Assembly: GCA_028688995.1 (NCBI GenBank)
Contig: JAQTXB010000003.1
Coordinates: 204,000 to 267,999, forward strand
DNA length: 64,000 nt
Direction of reading: 5' to 3'
Source of the DNA: Aliarcobacter sp.
Lineage (GTDB): Bacteria > Campylobacterota > Campylobacteria > Campylobacterales > Arcobacteraceae
Shown piece after piece: positions 1-7,420 of the stretch. The translations under genes were made by a program, and so were the position numbers. The notes below the pieces were generated by a model that saw only the letters and a list, made by a program, of their open reading frames with translations, was not told the origin of the DNA and searched no databases. Within the stretch, counting starts at the first letter, position 1. Each line of letters begins with the position of its first letter.

Positions 1-546
1 GAACAACTATATAGAATAATAAATGAAATGCATTTGAAAAATGAAGAATTAAAAAATTTCATTAAACCAAATGAAGTGAAAAAAGAGTTTTATTTAGATG
101 AAATTGTAATGGAATCTTTGTCAATGTTAGAAGAAACATTTATGAGTCATAATATAAAAATTGATTATAATTTTAGTAAATCAATTAATCTATTTGGTTT
201 TCCAACAGAATTTTCACAAGTTATTTTTAATATTCTTCAAAATGCTAAAGATGCACTTATTGAAAAAAATATTACTCCTAAAAAAGTTTTTGTTAGTATA
301 AAAAAAGATCAAGAGTTTGCTTATGTATATATTCTTGATAATGCTGGTGGAGTAGCTTCAAGTATTATTGATAGTATATTTGAACCATATTTTACAACTA
401 AATCATATAAAAAAGCTTCTGGTTTAGGACTTTTTATCTCCAAAATTATTATTGAAGAGAATATGCAAGGTAAATTAGAATTTGAAAATGCTAGTGAGGG
501 TGCAAAATTTATCATAAAACTTCCTCTTTTCGATGAAGAAAAATAG
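1..546 (+). CDS. Sensor histidine kinase, C-terminal part (truncated by window start)
   Basis: The frame is open from the first base, so the gene begins outside the window; the first ATG at 28 is internal. The visible part is the ATP-binding (HATPase_c) domain. It shows an N-box (NILQNAKDAL), a G1 box (DNAGG), an F-box (IFEPYFTTK) and a G2 box (GLGLFISK). The dimerisation/phospho-His domain and any sensor are upstream. It should autophosphorylate a His and pass the phosphate to a response regulator, but no regulator lies downstream, so the partner must be upstream or elsewhere. It ends 271 bp before leuA and is not part of that operon. Confidence 0.9.
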   Translation, partial: EQLYRIINEMHLKNEELKNFIKPNEVKKEFYLDEIVMESLSMLEETFMSHNIKIDYNFSKSINLFGFPTEFSQVIFNILQNAKDALIEKNITPKKVFVSIKKDQEFAYVYILDNAGGVASSIIDSIFEPYFTTKSYKKASGLGLFISKIIIEENMQGKLEFENASEGAKFIIKLPLFDEEK

Positions 547-574
547 AGTTTTTTATAAAACTTTATTTTTAGTA

Positions 575-603
575 TTGACAAATAAAAATTTATTAATTAT
601 ACT
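575..603 (+). promoter_or_regulatory. Sigma-70 type promoter upstream of the leuA leader
   Basis: A perfect -35 hexamer TTGACA (575-580) is followed after 17 nt by TATACT (598-603), one mismatch from TATAAT. Transcription would start near 610, giving a leader of about 200 nt before leuA that contains the small leader ORF. This is the best-matching consensus promoter I saw in the window. Confidence 0.7.
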
Positions 604-637
604 TAAACACTTTAAAACAAAAAACAAGGAGAGATAT

Positions 638-715
638 ATGAAAATATTTAATTTTTATAATAACCATTTCATCAAAAGTGTTAACTCTCTTCTGCTTCTT
701 TCTTTTTCTCTCTAA
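638..715 (+). CDS. Leucine-rich leader peptide (25 aa), putative leuA attenuator
   Basis: ATG at 638 follows a strong Shine-Dalgarno AAGGAG (626-631) with 6 nt spacing. The frame encodes 25 residues ending in NSLLLLSFSL and stops at 713-715. Five of the last eight codons are Leu, written CTT, CTG, CTT, CTT and CTC, although the neighbouring leuA overwhelmingly uses TTA. Leu runs of rare codons just upstream of a leucine-biosynthesis gene are the hallmark of ribosome-mediated attenuation, where a stalled ribosome reports low charged tRNA-Leu. I do not see a GC-rich terminator hairpin between here and leuA. A weak A/T hairpin lies at 767-788, so the downstream mechanism is unclear. The reading frame stays open further upstream, but only the 638 start has a ribosome-binding site. 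Confidence 0.65.
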   Translation: MKIFNFYNNHFIKSVNSLLLLSFSL

Positions 716-817
716 TTATAAATTTTTATAATTACAATCACAACAAAATAATCAAAACACAGTTTTTCTTTTTTTATTTAAAAAAAGATATAATAAATAA
801 CATTTTAAAAGGTTAAT

Positions 818-2374
818 ATGATGGATAAAAATAAAATTATAGTATTTGATACAACATTAAGAGACGGTGAACAAAGTCCTGGTTGTTCTATGAACACTGA
901 AGAAAAAATTAAAATAGCTTTACAATTAGAAAAATTAGGTGTAGATGTAATTGAAGCTGGATTCGCTGCAGCAAGTCCAGGAGATTTTGATGCTGTTAGC
1001 AGAATTGCTGAAATTGTTAAAAATTCAAGTATCTGTTCATTAGCAAGAGCAATAGAAAATGACATTAAACAAGCTGGTTTAGCTGTTAAACATGCTCCAA
1101 AACATAGAATCCATACTTTTATTGCAACTTCACCAATACATATGAAATATAAATTAAAAATGAGTGAAGAAGAAGTAATTAAAAGAGCAATTCATGCAGT
1201 TCAATATGCAAAAACGTTTGTTGATGATGTTGAGTTCTCTTTAGAAGATGCTGGAAGAAGTGAAATTTCATTTATGAAAGAAGTAATGGATGCAGTTATT
1301 GGAGCAGGTGCTAGAACTATTAACTTACCAGATACTGTGGGATATAGATTACCAACAGAATTAGGTGCAATGGTTAAAGAATTAAGTGCATATGCTGGTG
1401 ATAGAGCAATTATTTCAGTTCATAATCACAATGACTTAGGATTAGCAACAGCAAATACTTTAGCTGCTGTTTTAAATGGTGCTAGACAAATAGAAGTTAC
1501 AATAAATGGATTAGGTGAGAGAGCTGGTAATTCAGCTTTAGAAGAAGCTGTAATGGCAATTAAAACACGAAAAGATGCTTTTGGTGATTTATATACAAAT
1601 ATCAACACACCTGAAATTTATGCAACTTCTAGATTAGTAGCAACTGTAACGGGAGTTGAGCCACAACAAAATAAAGCAATTGTTGGGAAAAATGCATTTT
1701 CACATGAGAGTGGAATTCACCAAGATGGTGTTTTAAAACATCAAGAAACTTATGAAATTATGAAACCTGAAGATGTTGGAGTATTTAAAGATTCTACTTT
1801 AATTTTAGGAAAACACTCAGGTCGAGCTGCATTTAGAGATAAAATTATTCATTTAGGATTTGATAAAGTAAGTGAGGAAGAGTTAAATGCTGCTTTTGAA
1901 AAATTCAAAAATTTAGCAGATAAGAAAAAAGACGTTACAGATGATGATATTAGAATGTTAATTACTGATGAATCGTTAAATCAAGATAAAACTTATGAGT
2001 TAATTGGATTACAAATATCAGATTGTACAGCAGGTGTTCCAACGGCTGCTGTTGCTATTAAATATAAAGATGAAATAATTAAAGATGCAGCAATTGGTGA
2101 TGGAACTATGGATGCTATTTTTAAAACTATTGATAGATTAACAGGTTACAATGGGGAATTAAAAGATTACAAAGTAACTTCAGTAACTGAAGGGAAAGAT
2201 GCCCTTGCAAAAGTTACTACAAGAGTTTCTTTTGATCAAACAAGTCCTTCTTTTGTTGGACATGGATTAAGTATAGATACAATGCTTGCAACTGCGAAGG
2301 CATATTTAGGAGCTTTAAACTCTTATCTTTCTCAAAAAGAGAGATTGTCTAAAAATAACGAACATCAAATCTAG
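818..2374 (+). CDS. leuA: 2-isopropylmalate synthase
   Basis: LeuA condenses acetyl-CoA with 2-ketoisovalerate, the first committed step of leucine biosynthesis, in the cytoplasm. The 518-residue length is normal. The N-terminal TIM barrel carries the signature [11 protein letters not shown] near residue 12 and the metal-binding HNHNDLG motif near residue 204. The C-terminal about 130 residues form the LeuA regulatory domain that binds leucine for feedback inhibition. Two ATGs (818, 821) are possible after AAAAGG at 807-812; 818 has 5 nt spacing. No leuB, leuC or leuD follows, and the next gene is an ion channel. A 14-nt inverted repeat follows the stop. The upstream leader peptide suggests control by leucine supply. 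Confidence 0.97.
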   Translation: MMDKNKIIVFDTTLRDGEQSPGCSMNTEEKIKIALQLEKLGVDVIEAGFAAASPGDFDAVSRIAEIVKNSSICSLARAIENDIKQAGLAVKHAPKHRIHTFIATSPIHMKYKLKMSEEEVIKRAIHAVQYAKTFVDDVEFSLEDAGRSEISFMKEVMDAVIGAGARTINLPDTVGYRLPTELGAMVKELSAYAGDRAIISVHNHNDLGLATANTLAAVLNGARQIEVTINGLGERAGNSALEEAVMAIKTRKDAFGDLYTNINTPEIYATSRLVATVTGVEPQQNKAIVGKNAFSHESGIHQDGVLKHQETYEIMKPEDVGVFKDSTLILGKHSGRAAFRDKIIHLGFDKVSEEELNAAFEKFKNLADKKKDVTDDDIRMLITDESLNQDKTYELIGLQISDCTAGVPTAAVAIKYKDEIIKDAAIGDGTMDAIFKTIDRLTGYNGELKDYKVTSVTEGKDALAKVTTRVSFDQTSPSFVGHGLSIDTMLATAKAYLGALNSYLSQKERLSKNNEHQI

Positions 2375-2377
2375 TAA

Positions 2378-2406
2378 AATGTAAAGTAGTTTAACTACTT
2401 TACATT
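2378..2406 (+). terminator. Hairpin after leuA
   Basis: A near-perfect inverted repeat has 14-nt arms (2378-2391 and 2393-2406) around one central base, starting 3 nt after the leuA stop. It is not followed by a clear T-run, so it may be a 3'-end stabiliser rather than a full intrinsic terminator. The next gene starts only 8 nt later. Confidence 0.55.
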
Positions 2407-2414
2407 AAGTTCCT

Positions 2415-3977
2415 ATGACTAAATATATAATTTCATTAGCATACAAACTAGAAACATCTACTAAATATAAGAGATTTAAAGAATTCACTTATAATATATT
2501 AGAAAATAATTCATATCACTATAAAAAATATTTTGATATGGTAATGATTTTTTTAGTTCTAAGTACTATTGGAATTTTGATATTTGAAGTAAATCATAAA
2601 AACTTAAGATTATTAACTGATTATGAACTTTTTGCAGTCGTTATTTTTGCAATTGAGTATTTAGGACGTTTGTGGATTAGTTCAGATATGCACTCTATTA
2701 TCATAGAAGATTATGAAAATAATCAACTATTAAATAAAAAATATAAACTAAGTAAATCAATAAAAAAGATTATTTCAAAAAAAATTGATTTTATACTCTC
2801 CCCAATGGCAATAGTAGATTTATTAGCTATTTTACCTTATTATAGACCTTTGAGACTTTTAAGAATTCTTCTGATTTTCAGATTATTTAAAATTTTGAGA
2901 TATGCAAACTCTCTAAAAGAATTTTTACAAGTATTTAAAGAGAGAAAGTTTGAACTTTTTACTCTAGGACTTTTATATGTAACTGTTGTATTTTTTTCAT
3001 CAACTGTTATTTTTTTATATGAAGGACCAGAGGGTGTAAATCCAAATATTGTAGATTTTTTTGATGCAGTTTATTGGTCAATTATTACTATTTCAACGGT
3101 TGGTTATGGAGATGTTGTTCCAATAACTATTGAAGGAAAACTTGTTACTTTAGTTCTTGTAATTTCTAGTTTTTTAGTTATTGCTTTTGGTACATCAATT
3201 ATAACAACTGGTTTATCTGATAGAATGGAAATTATAAAAGAAAATAGAGTTCAATCAGAGACTTCAAAGATGAAGGATTTTGTTATTGTTTGTGGTTTTG
3301 GAATGATGGCAAAATATTTTTGTGATGAATTATTGAATGTTGGGAAAAAGTTTATAGTAATTGATAATGATAAAGATGCTGTAAATAGTGCAAAAAATCT
3401 TAATTATTTAGCAATTCATGCTGACGCTACAAATATGCAAACATTGGAAATGATGGGAATAAATAAAGGTGCAAATTCAGTTATTGCACTTACAAATGAT
3501 GATGCTGTGAATTTATCAATAGTTTTAAGTGCAAGAGCTTTAAATGAAAAAATAAAAATTATTTCAAGGGTAAATAAAAGCAATTCAAAAAAGAAATTTG
3601 AAATTGCAGGAGTAAATGAAACAATTTTATTTAATGATGTTACAGCTTTTGTTGCATCTCAATATTTAGGTCAACCTGTTGCCTTTGAGGCAATAGATGG
3701 AATTTTGCTAAATAGAGATTTTGATGTAGTTATTGATGAAGTTGAAATACCTAGAAATTCTAAAATTTTTGGTAAAAATATAAATATAATAGATTTTAAA
3801 AATTATAGTTTGACACTATTAGGTATTATTAATTTGGCCGATTTAAATGAATTTATTTTTAATCCTATAAATATTGAGTATAAAGTTCAAAGAAATGATA
3901 TATTTGTAGTTATTGGTTTTAAAAGTGCAATTTCACAGTTAAAATCAGATTTAATAAATCTAGATTTCAAGGTTTGA
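2415..3977 (+). CDS. Six-TM potassium channel with C-terminal RCK (TrkA-N) domain
   Basis: The protein is 520 aa. Its N-terminal half has hydrophobic segments consistent with a six-helix channel, an Arg-rich S4-like stretch (RPLRLLRILLIFRLFKILR) and the K+ selectivity filter TVGYG near residue 230. After the pore helix comes a Rossmann-type RCK domain starting VIVCGFGMMAKYF (about residue 290), a fold that normally binds nucleotide or ions to gate the pore, followed by a TrkA-C-like tail. It should conduct K+ across the inner membrane under ligand control. It lies 1 nt upstream of a second RCK protein, which suggests translational coupling and joint assembly. Confidence 0.88.
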   Translation: MTKYIISLAYKLETSTKYKRFKEFTYNILENNSYHYKKYFDMVMIFLVLSTIGILIFEVNHKNLRLLTDYELFAVVIFAIEYLGRLWISSDMHSIIIEDYENNQLLNKKYKLSKSIKKIISKKIDFILSPMAIVDLLAILPYYRPLRLLRILLIFRLFKILRYANSLKEFLQVFKERKFELFTLGLLYVTVVFFSSTVIFLYEGPEGVNPNIVDFFDAVYWSIITISTVGYGDVVPITIEGKLVTLVLVISSFLVIAFGTSIITTGLSDRMEIIKENRVQSETSKMKDFVIVCGFGMMAKYFCDELLNVGKKFIVIDNDKDAVNSAKNLNYLAIHADATNMQTLEMMGINKGANSVIALTNDDAVNLSIVLSARALNEKIKIISRVNKSNSKKKFEIAGVNETILFNDVTAFVASQYLGQPVAFEAIDGILLNRDFDVVIDEVEIPRNSKIFGKNINIIDFKNYSLTLLGIINLADLNEFIFNPINIEYKVQRNDIFVVIGFKSAISQLKSDLINLDFKV

Positions 3978-3978
3978 T

Positions 3979-4674
3979 ATGTCAAAAGTAATAATTTATG
4001 GATATAGTAATCTTGGAAGTAAAATTGCAAAGAGTTTAAAAAATTCAAAATTTGAAATAATTATTGTTGATTTCGATGAAGATAATTATAACAAAGCAAT
4101 TATTGATGGTTTTAATGCATTTCGTAAAGAGTTATTGGAAGATGAAGAATTAGTAGAAATTGGAATTAAAAATAATGTAAAAGCCTTTTATTGTGTAAGT
4201 GATTCTTCAAATAATAATTTTTTTGTTACACTTTCAGCAAGAAATTTAAATAAAAATATTAAAATAATAGCAAAGGCTAATAGTAAATCTGATAGTAAAA
4301 AAATGTTATTAGCAGGTGCTACAAAAGTAATCAATCCTTATGAAATTGGCGCTTTAAGAATGTTTAGGTTATTAGACAAACCAATTATTTCCCACGTTTT
4401 AGATGAAATTCTTTTTGGTGATTCCTTATTAAATATTGAAGAATTTTCAATAATTGAGGGTTCTCATTTAGATGGTAAATATTTAAAAGATTTTGATTTT
4501 AGTAAAGAGTTTAATATTATAATAATTGGACTAACGAATAAAGAAGTAAACGATAATTTTATATTTAATTCACATTCAAAAAATCACAAAATTGATGCAG
4601 GAGATACTTTGGTTGCAATTGGTTACAAAGAAAATTTAGATAAATTTAACAAATTTATTAGGAGTATAAATTAA
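3979..4674 (+). CDS. Stand-alone RCK/TrkA-family NAD-binding protein
   Basis: This 231-aa soluble protein begins with the Rossmann signature VIIYGYSNLGSKIAKSL, followed by an acidic residue after strand 2 (IIVDFDED). This is typical of TrkA-N, and a TrkA-C-like region follows from about residue 150. It resembles the RCK half of the preceding channel. RCK proteins usually assemble as rings on a K+ channel or transporter, so a hetero-ring with the upstream channel is a reasonable inference. It could instead serve the DUF1538 membrane protein encoded 3 nt downstream. Confidence 0.8.
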   Translation: MSKVIIYGYSNLGSKIAKSLKNSKFEIIIVDFDEDNYNKAIIDGFNAFRKELLEDEELVEIGIKNNVKAFYCVSDSSNNNFFVTLSARNLNKNIKIIAKANSKSDSKKMLLAGATKVINPYEIGALRMFRLLDKPIISHVLDEILFGDSLLNIEEFSIIEGSHLDGKYLKDFDFSKEFNIIIIGLTNKEVNDNFIFNSHSKNHKIDAGDTLVAIGYKENLDKFNKFIRSIN

Positions 4675-4677
4675 TAT

Positions 4678-6702
4678 ATGATGCAGTTTAACTTTTTTTT
4701 AAAGCTTTTAAGAGACTCCTTTAGAGATTTACTTCCTATTATTATAGTTATTCTTTTTTTTCAATTGGCAATTATTCAATCTGTGCCAGAAGGTTGGGTT
4801 GGCACTGCAATTGGTTTAGGAATTGTGGGTGTTGGTCTTGCTATATTTTTACAAGGTCTTGAAATTGGGATATTTCCAGTTGGTGAGGGATTAGCAAGAG
4901 ATTTTGCGAAATCTGGTTGGACTACATGGATTTTAATCTTTGGATTTTTAATTGGTTTTGGAACAACTATTGCTGAACCAGCTCTCTCAGTTATTGCTGA
5001 TAAAGCAGCATCAATTTCAAGTGGAAGAATAGATGCTACGGTTCTTCGATTTGTAGTTGCGGGTTCTGTTGGTTTTGCTATTTTATTGGGTGTATTTAGA
5101 ATTATAAAAGGTCATCCAATTCACTATTATATAATTGCTGGATATTTAATAGTTGTATCAATTACATTTTTTGCACCACCTGAAATTATTGGATTATCTT
5201 ATGATTTAGGAGGAGTTACAACTTCAACTGTTACAGTTCCCTTAGTAGCAGCTCTTGGAATTGGACTTGCTTCAAATATAAAAGGAAGAAATCCAGTTAT
5301 TGATGGATTTGGATTAATCGCTTTTGCTTCATTAACTCCAATGATTTTTGTACAAATTTATGGAATTGCTGTTTATAATTTTGTAGATGCACAAAATGTA
5401 GCTAATGTTTTAATAAATCCTGTTGTTTCTGTTCCAACTGAAGTTACAGTTTTGAGTGTAATTACTGGATTAACATCAGTTATAAAAGATGTATTCCCAA
5501 TTTTAGCAATTATTCTATTTTTTCAATATGGTGTATTAAAACAACATATTCATAATATAAAAACAGTATTTTTAGGATTTATTTTAGTAATTGTAGGTTT
5601 ATATGCTTTTATTTTAGGTCTAGAAATGGGATTATTCTCACTTGGTGAGACTATGGCTTATGAACTTACAAAATCAAATTCAATTTTAATGATATATGTA
5701 TTTGCTTTTGCAATTGGTTTTTCTACAACTATGGCTGAACCTGCTCTTATGGCAATTGCTAAAAAAGCAAAAGAGATTAGTGATGGAAAAATTAATGATT
5801 TTATATTAAGACTTTTTGTTGCTCTTGGTGTTGCAATTGGTATTGCTCTTGGAGCTTTTAGAATTGTTGATGGTGGACATATTCACTATTATATTATTGT
5901 TGGATATTTAGTTGTAATAATTTTAACTTTTATTGCACCCAAATATATTATTCCTATTGCTTATGATAGTGGAGGAGTTACAACTTCAACAGTAACTGTT
6001 CCTTTAGTTGCGGCTCTTGGAATCGGACTTGCTTCAAATATTGAAGGAAGAAGTCCTTTAATTGATGGATTTGGTCTAATTGCTTTTGCTTCACTTTTTC
6101 CAATGATTACAGTAATGCTTTATGGTATTATAATTGAAAAAATTGGAATTAGATCTAACTCTCAAATAGTAAAAGATGAGTTATTAAAAGATGGTATAGA
6201 AGATGTTAATAACATGGATTTATCAACTGTAAATATTGATGGTTCAAAAGTACGACACTCTTTAACTTTGCAGTTTTCAGCTGTTGTTATAATAATTCCA
6301 GAAGATAAAAAACTAGATGCAATTGCAGCTGCTCATAAAGCTGGGGCTTCAGGAGTTACTGTTTTAAAAGCAGATGGAATTGGACTTGGGGAAATGGAGA
6401 ATTTTTATAGAACATCTTTTGAAGCAAATGATGCTTTATTATTATTCTTATTACCACAACATTTAGTAAATGAAGTTATAAAATCAATTATTCATACACT
6501 TCATATTACAACAACTGGACAAGGTGTTGCTTTTGCATTCCCATTATCTCATATGAAAGGAATATCACTTTCAAAAGAGGCAATTTTTAGAGAAAAAGCA
6601 TACCAAGTAAATATAAATAAAGAGCAGCCAATAAAATGTGCTGGCGATGATTTGGAGGATGATTTTGATACAAGTTACGAATCTGAATCAATTACAAAAT
6701 AG
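4678..6702 (+). CDS. Tandem DUF1538 membrane protein with PII-like C-terminal domain
   Basis: The protein is 674 aa. The membrane part is an internal duplication: residues about 10-245 and 265-490 each contain (T)TxAEPAL, IHYYII and GGVTTSTVTVPLVAALGIGLASN motifs, as in the DUF1538 family. After about residue 530 comes a soluble domain (LQFSAVVIIIPEDKKLDAIAAAHKAGASG...TTTGQGVAFAFPL) resembling PII-like regulatory folds. The family looks like a transporter with inverted or tandem repeats; its substrate is not known to me. Location directly after two RCK proteins suggests cation or K+-linked transport, but this is inference. Two ATGs (4678, 4681) are possible; AGGAG at 4660-4664 lies rather far upstream. 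Confidence 0.85.
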   Translation: MMQFNFFLKLLRDSFRDLLPIIIVILFFQLAIIQSVPEGWVGTAIGLGIVGVGLAIFLQGLEIGIFPVGEGLARDFAKSGWTTWILIFGFLIGFGTTIAEPALSVIADKAASISSGRIDATVLRFVVAGSVGFAILLGVFRIIKGHPIHYYIIAGYLIVVSITFFAPPEIIGLSYDLGGVTTSTVTVPLVAALGIGLASNIKGRNPVIDGFGLIAFASLTPMIFVQIYGIAVYNFVDAQNVANVLINPVVSVPTEVTVLSVITGLTSVIKDVFPILAIILFFQYGVLKQHIHNIKTVFLGFILVIVGLYAFILGLEMGLFSLGETMAYELTKSNSILMIYVFAFAIGFSTTMAEPALMAIAKKAKEISDGKINDFILRLFVALGVAIGIALGAFRIVDGGHIHYYIIVGYLVVIILTFIAPKYIIPIAYDSGGVTTSTVTVPLVAALGIGLASNIEGRSPLIDGFGLIAFASLFPMITVMLYGIIIEKIGIRSNSQIVKDELLKDGIEDVNNMDLSTVNIDGSKVRHSLTLQFSAVVIIIPEDKKLDAIAAAHKAGASGVTVLKADGIGLGEMENFYRTSFEANDALLLFLLPQHLVNEVIKSIIHTLHITTTGQGVAFAFPLSHMKGISLSKEAIFREKAYQVNINKEQPIKCAGDDLEDDFDTSYESESITK

Positions 6703-6994
6703 TATAAATTCTGGAAATCCTACATTAGTATATTTTTCTGGTGAAAATTGTTCTGTTTGTAAGGTTTTAAAACCAAAAATTGAAGAGGAAATAAAAAAAG
6801 CTTTTCCTAAATTTGAACTTTTTGAAGTCAAAACAGATTTAGATAAAGAGATTACAGCTAATTTTATGATATTCTCAATTCCTACAACACTTATATTTTT
6901 TGATTCTAAAGAGTTTAAAAGATATGGCAGAAATATGAGTGTACCTTTGTTTATCGAAGAGTTAAAAAGACCATATAATTTAATGTGTGAGTAA
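6665..6994 (+). CDS. Thioredoxin-like protein, TTG start inside DUF1538 gene
   Basis: This 109-aa thioredoxin-fold protein has active site CSVC (Cys29, Cys32), cis-Pro region SIPTT and no signal peptide, so it is a cytoplasmic dithiol-disulfide protein. The active site differs from the canonical WCGPC. The frame is open from a GTG at 6638, but the strong ribosome-binding site TGGAGG (6653-6658) sits 6 nt before TTG at 6665. That start gives a normal thioredoxin N-terminus (MIQVTNLNQL). It overlaps the preceding gene by 38 nt, suggesting coupled translation. The start is inferred. Confidence 0.8.
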   Translation: MIQVTNLNQLQNSINSGNPTLVYFSGENCSVCKVLKPKIEEEIKKAFPKFELFEVKTDLDKEITANFMIFSIPTTLIFFDSKEFKRYGRNMSVPLFIEELKRPYNLMCE

Positions 6995-6997
6995 AAT

Positions 6998-7420
6998 ATG
7001 AAAAGAGCCTTATTAATATTATTTATTATATTTGTTGTTATGCAATTTATTCGTCCTAATAAGGAAAATTTTGTTGTACAAAAAGAGTTAGAGATAAAAG
7101 CTAATGAAGAAGTGATGACTATGTTAAAAACTTCTTGTTTTGATTGCCATTCAAATGAAACAGTTTGGCCTTGGTATTCACAAATTGCACCATTTTCATG
7201 GGTGATTTCAACCCATGTAAATAATGGAAGAAAAGCTTTAAATTTTTCTATTTGGGAAAATTATACTCCTGAACAAAAAGAAGAAAAAACTAAAGCTTTA
7301 TTTAGAACAGCATATGCAGCAATGCCTTTACAAAGTTATTTATATATTCATGAAGATGCAAATTTAACTAAAGAGCAAAGAAAAATCATAAGAGATTGGA
7401 CAGGAGTTAAATCTAAGTGA
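6998..7420 (+). CDS. Haem-binding domain protein, membrane-anchored c-type cytochrome
   Basis: This 140-aa protein has an N-terminal hydrophobic anchor (residues about 3-18) and a single c-heme motif CFDCH at residues 47-51. Residues WPWYSQIAPFSWVI and HVNNGRKALNFSIW follow, the conserved core of the Haem_bd family (PF14376). It should sit on the periplasmic face of the inner membrane. Its precise electron-transfer role is unknown. It follows the thioredoxin-like gene by 3 nt and overlaps the MutS7 start by 4 nt. Confidence 0.85.
   Translation: MKRALLILFIIFVVMQFIRPNKENFVVQKELEIKANEEVMTMLKTSCFDCHSNETVWPWYSQIAPFSWVISTHVNNGRKALNFSIWENYTPEQKEEKTKALFRTAYAAMPLQSYLYIHEDANLTKEQRKIIRDWTGVKSK

Noticed and set aside
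533..637. Longer open frame upstream of the leucine leader peptide
   Set aside because: It overlaps the end of the kinase gene and the promoter, and only the ATG at 638 has a ribosome-binding site.
767..788. A/T-only hairpin as the leuA attenuator terminator
   Set aside because: The 9-bp stem is made nearly only of A-T pairs and no T-run follows. I could not support it as a terminator, so only the leader ORF is reported.
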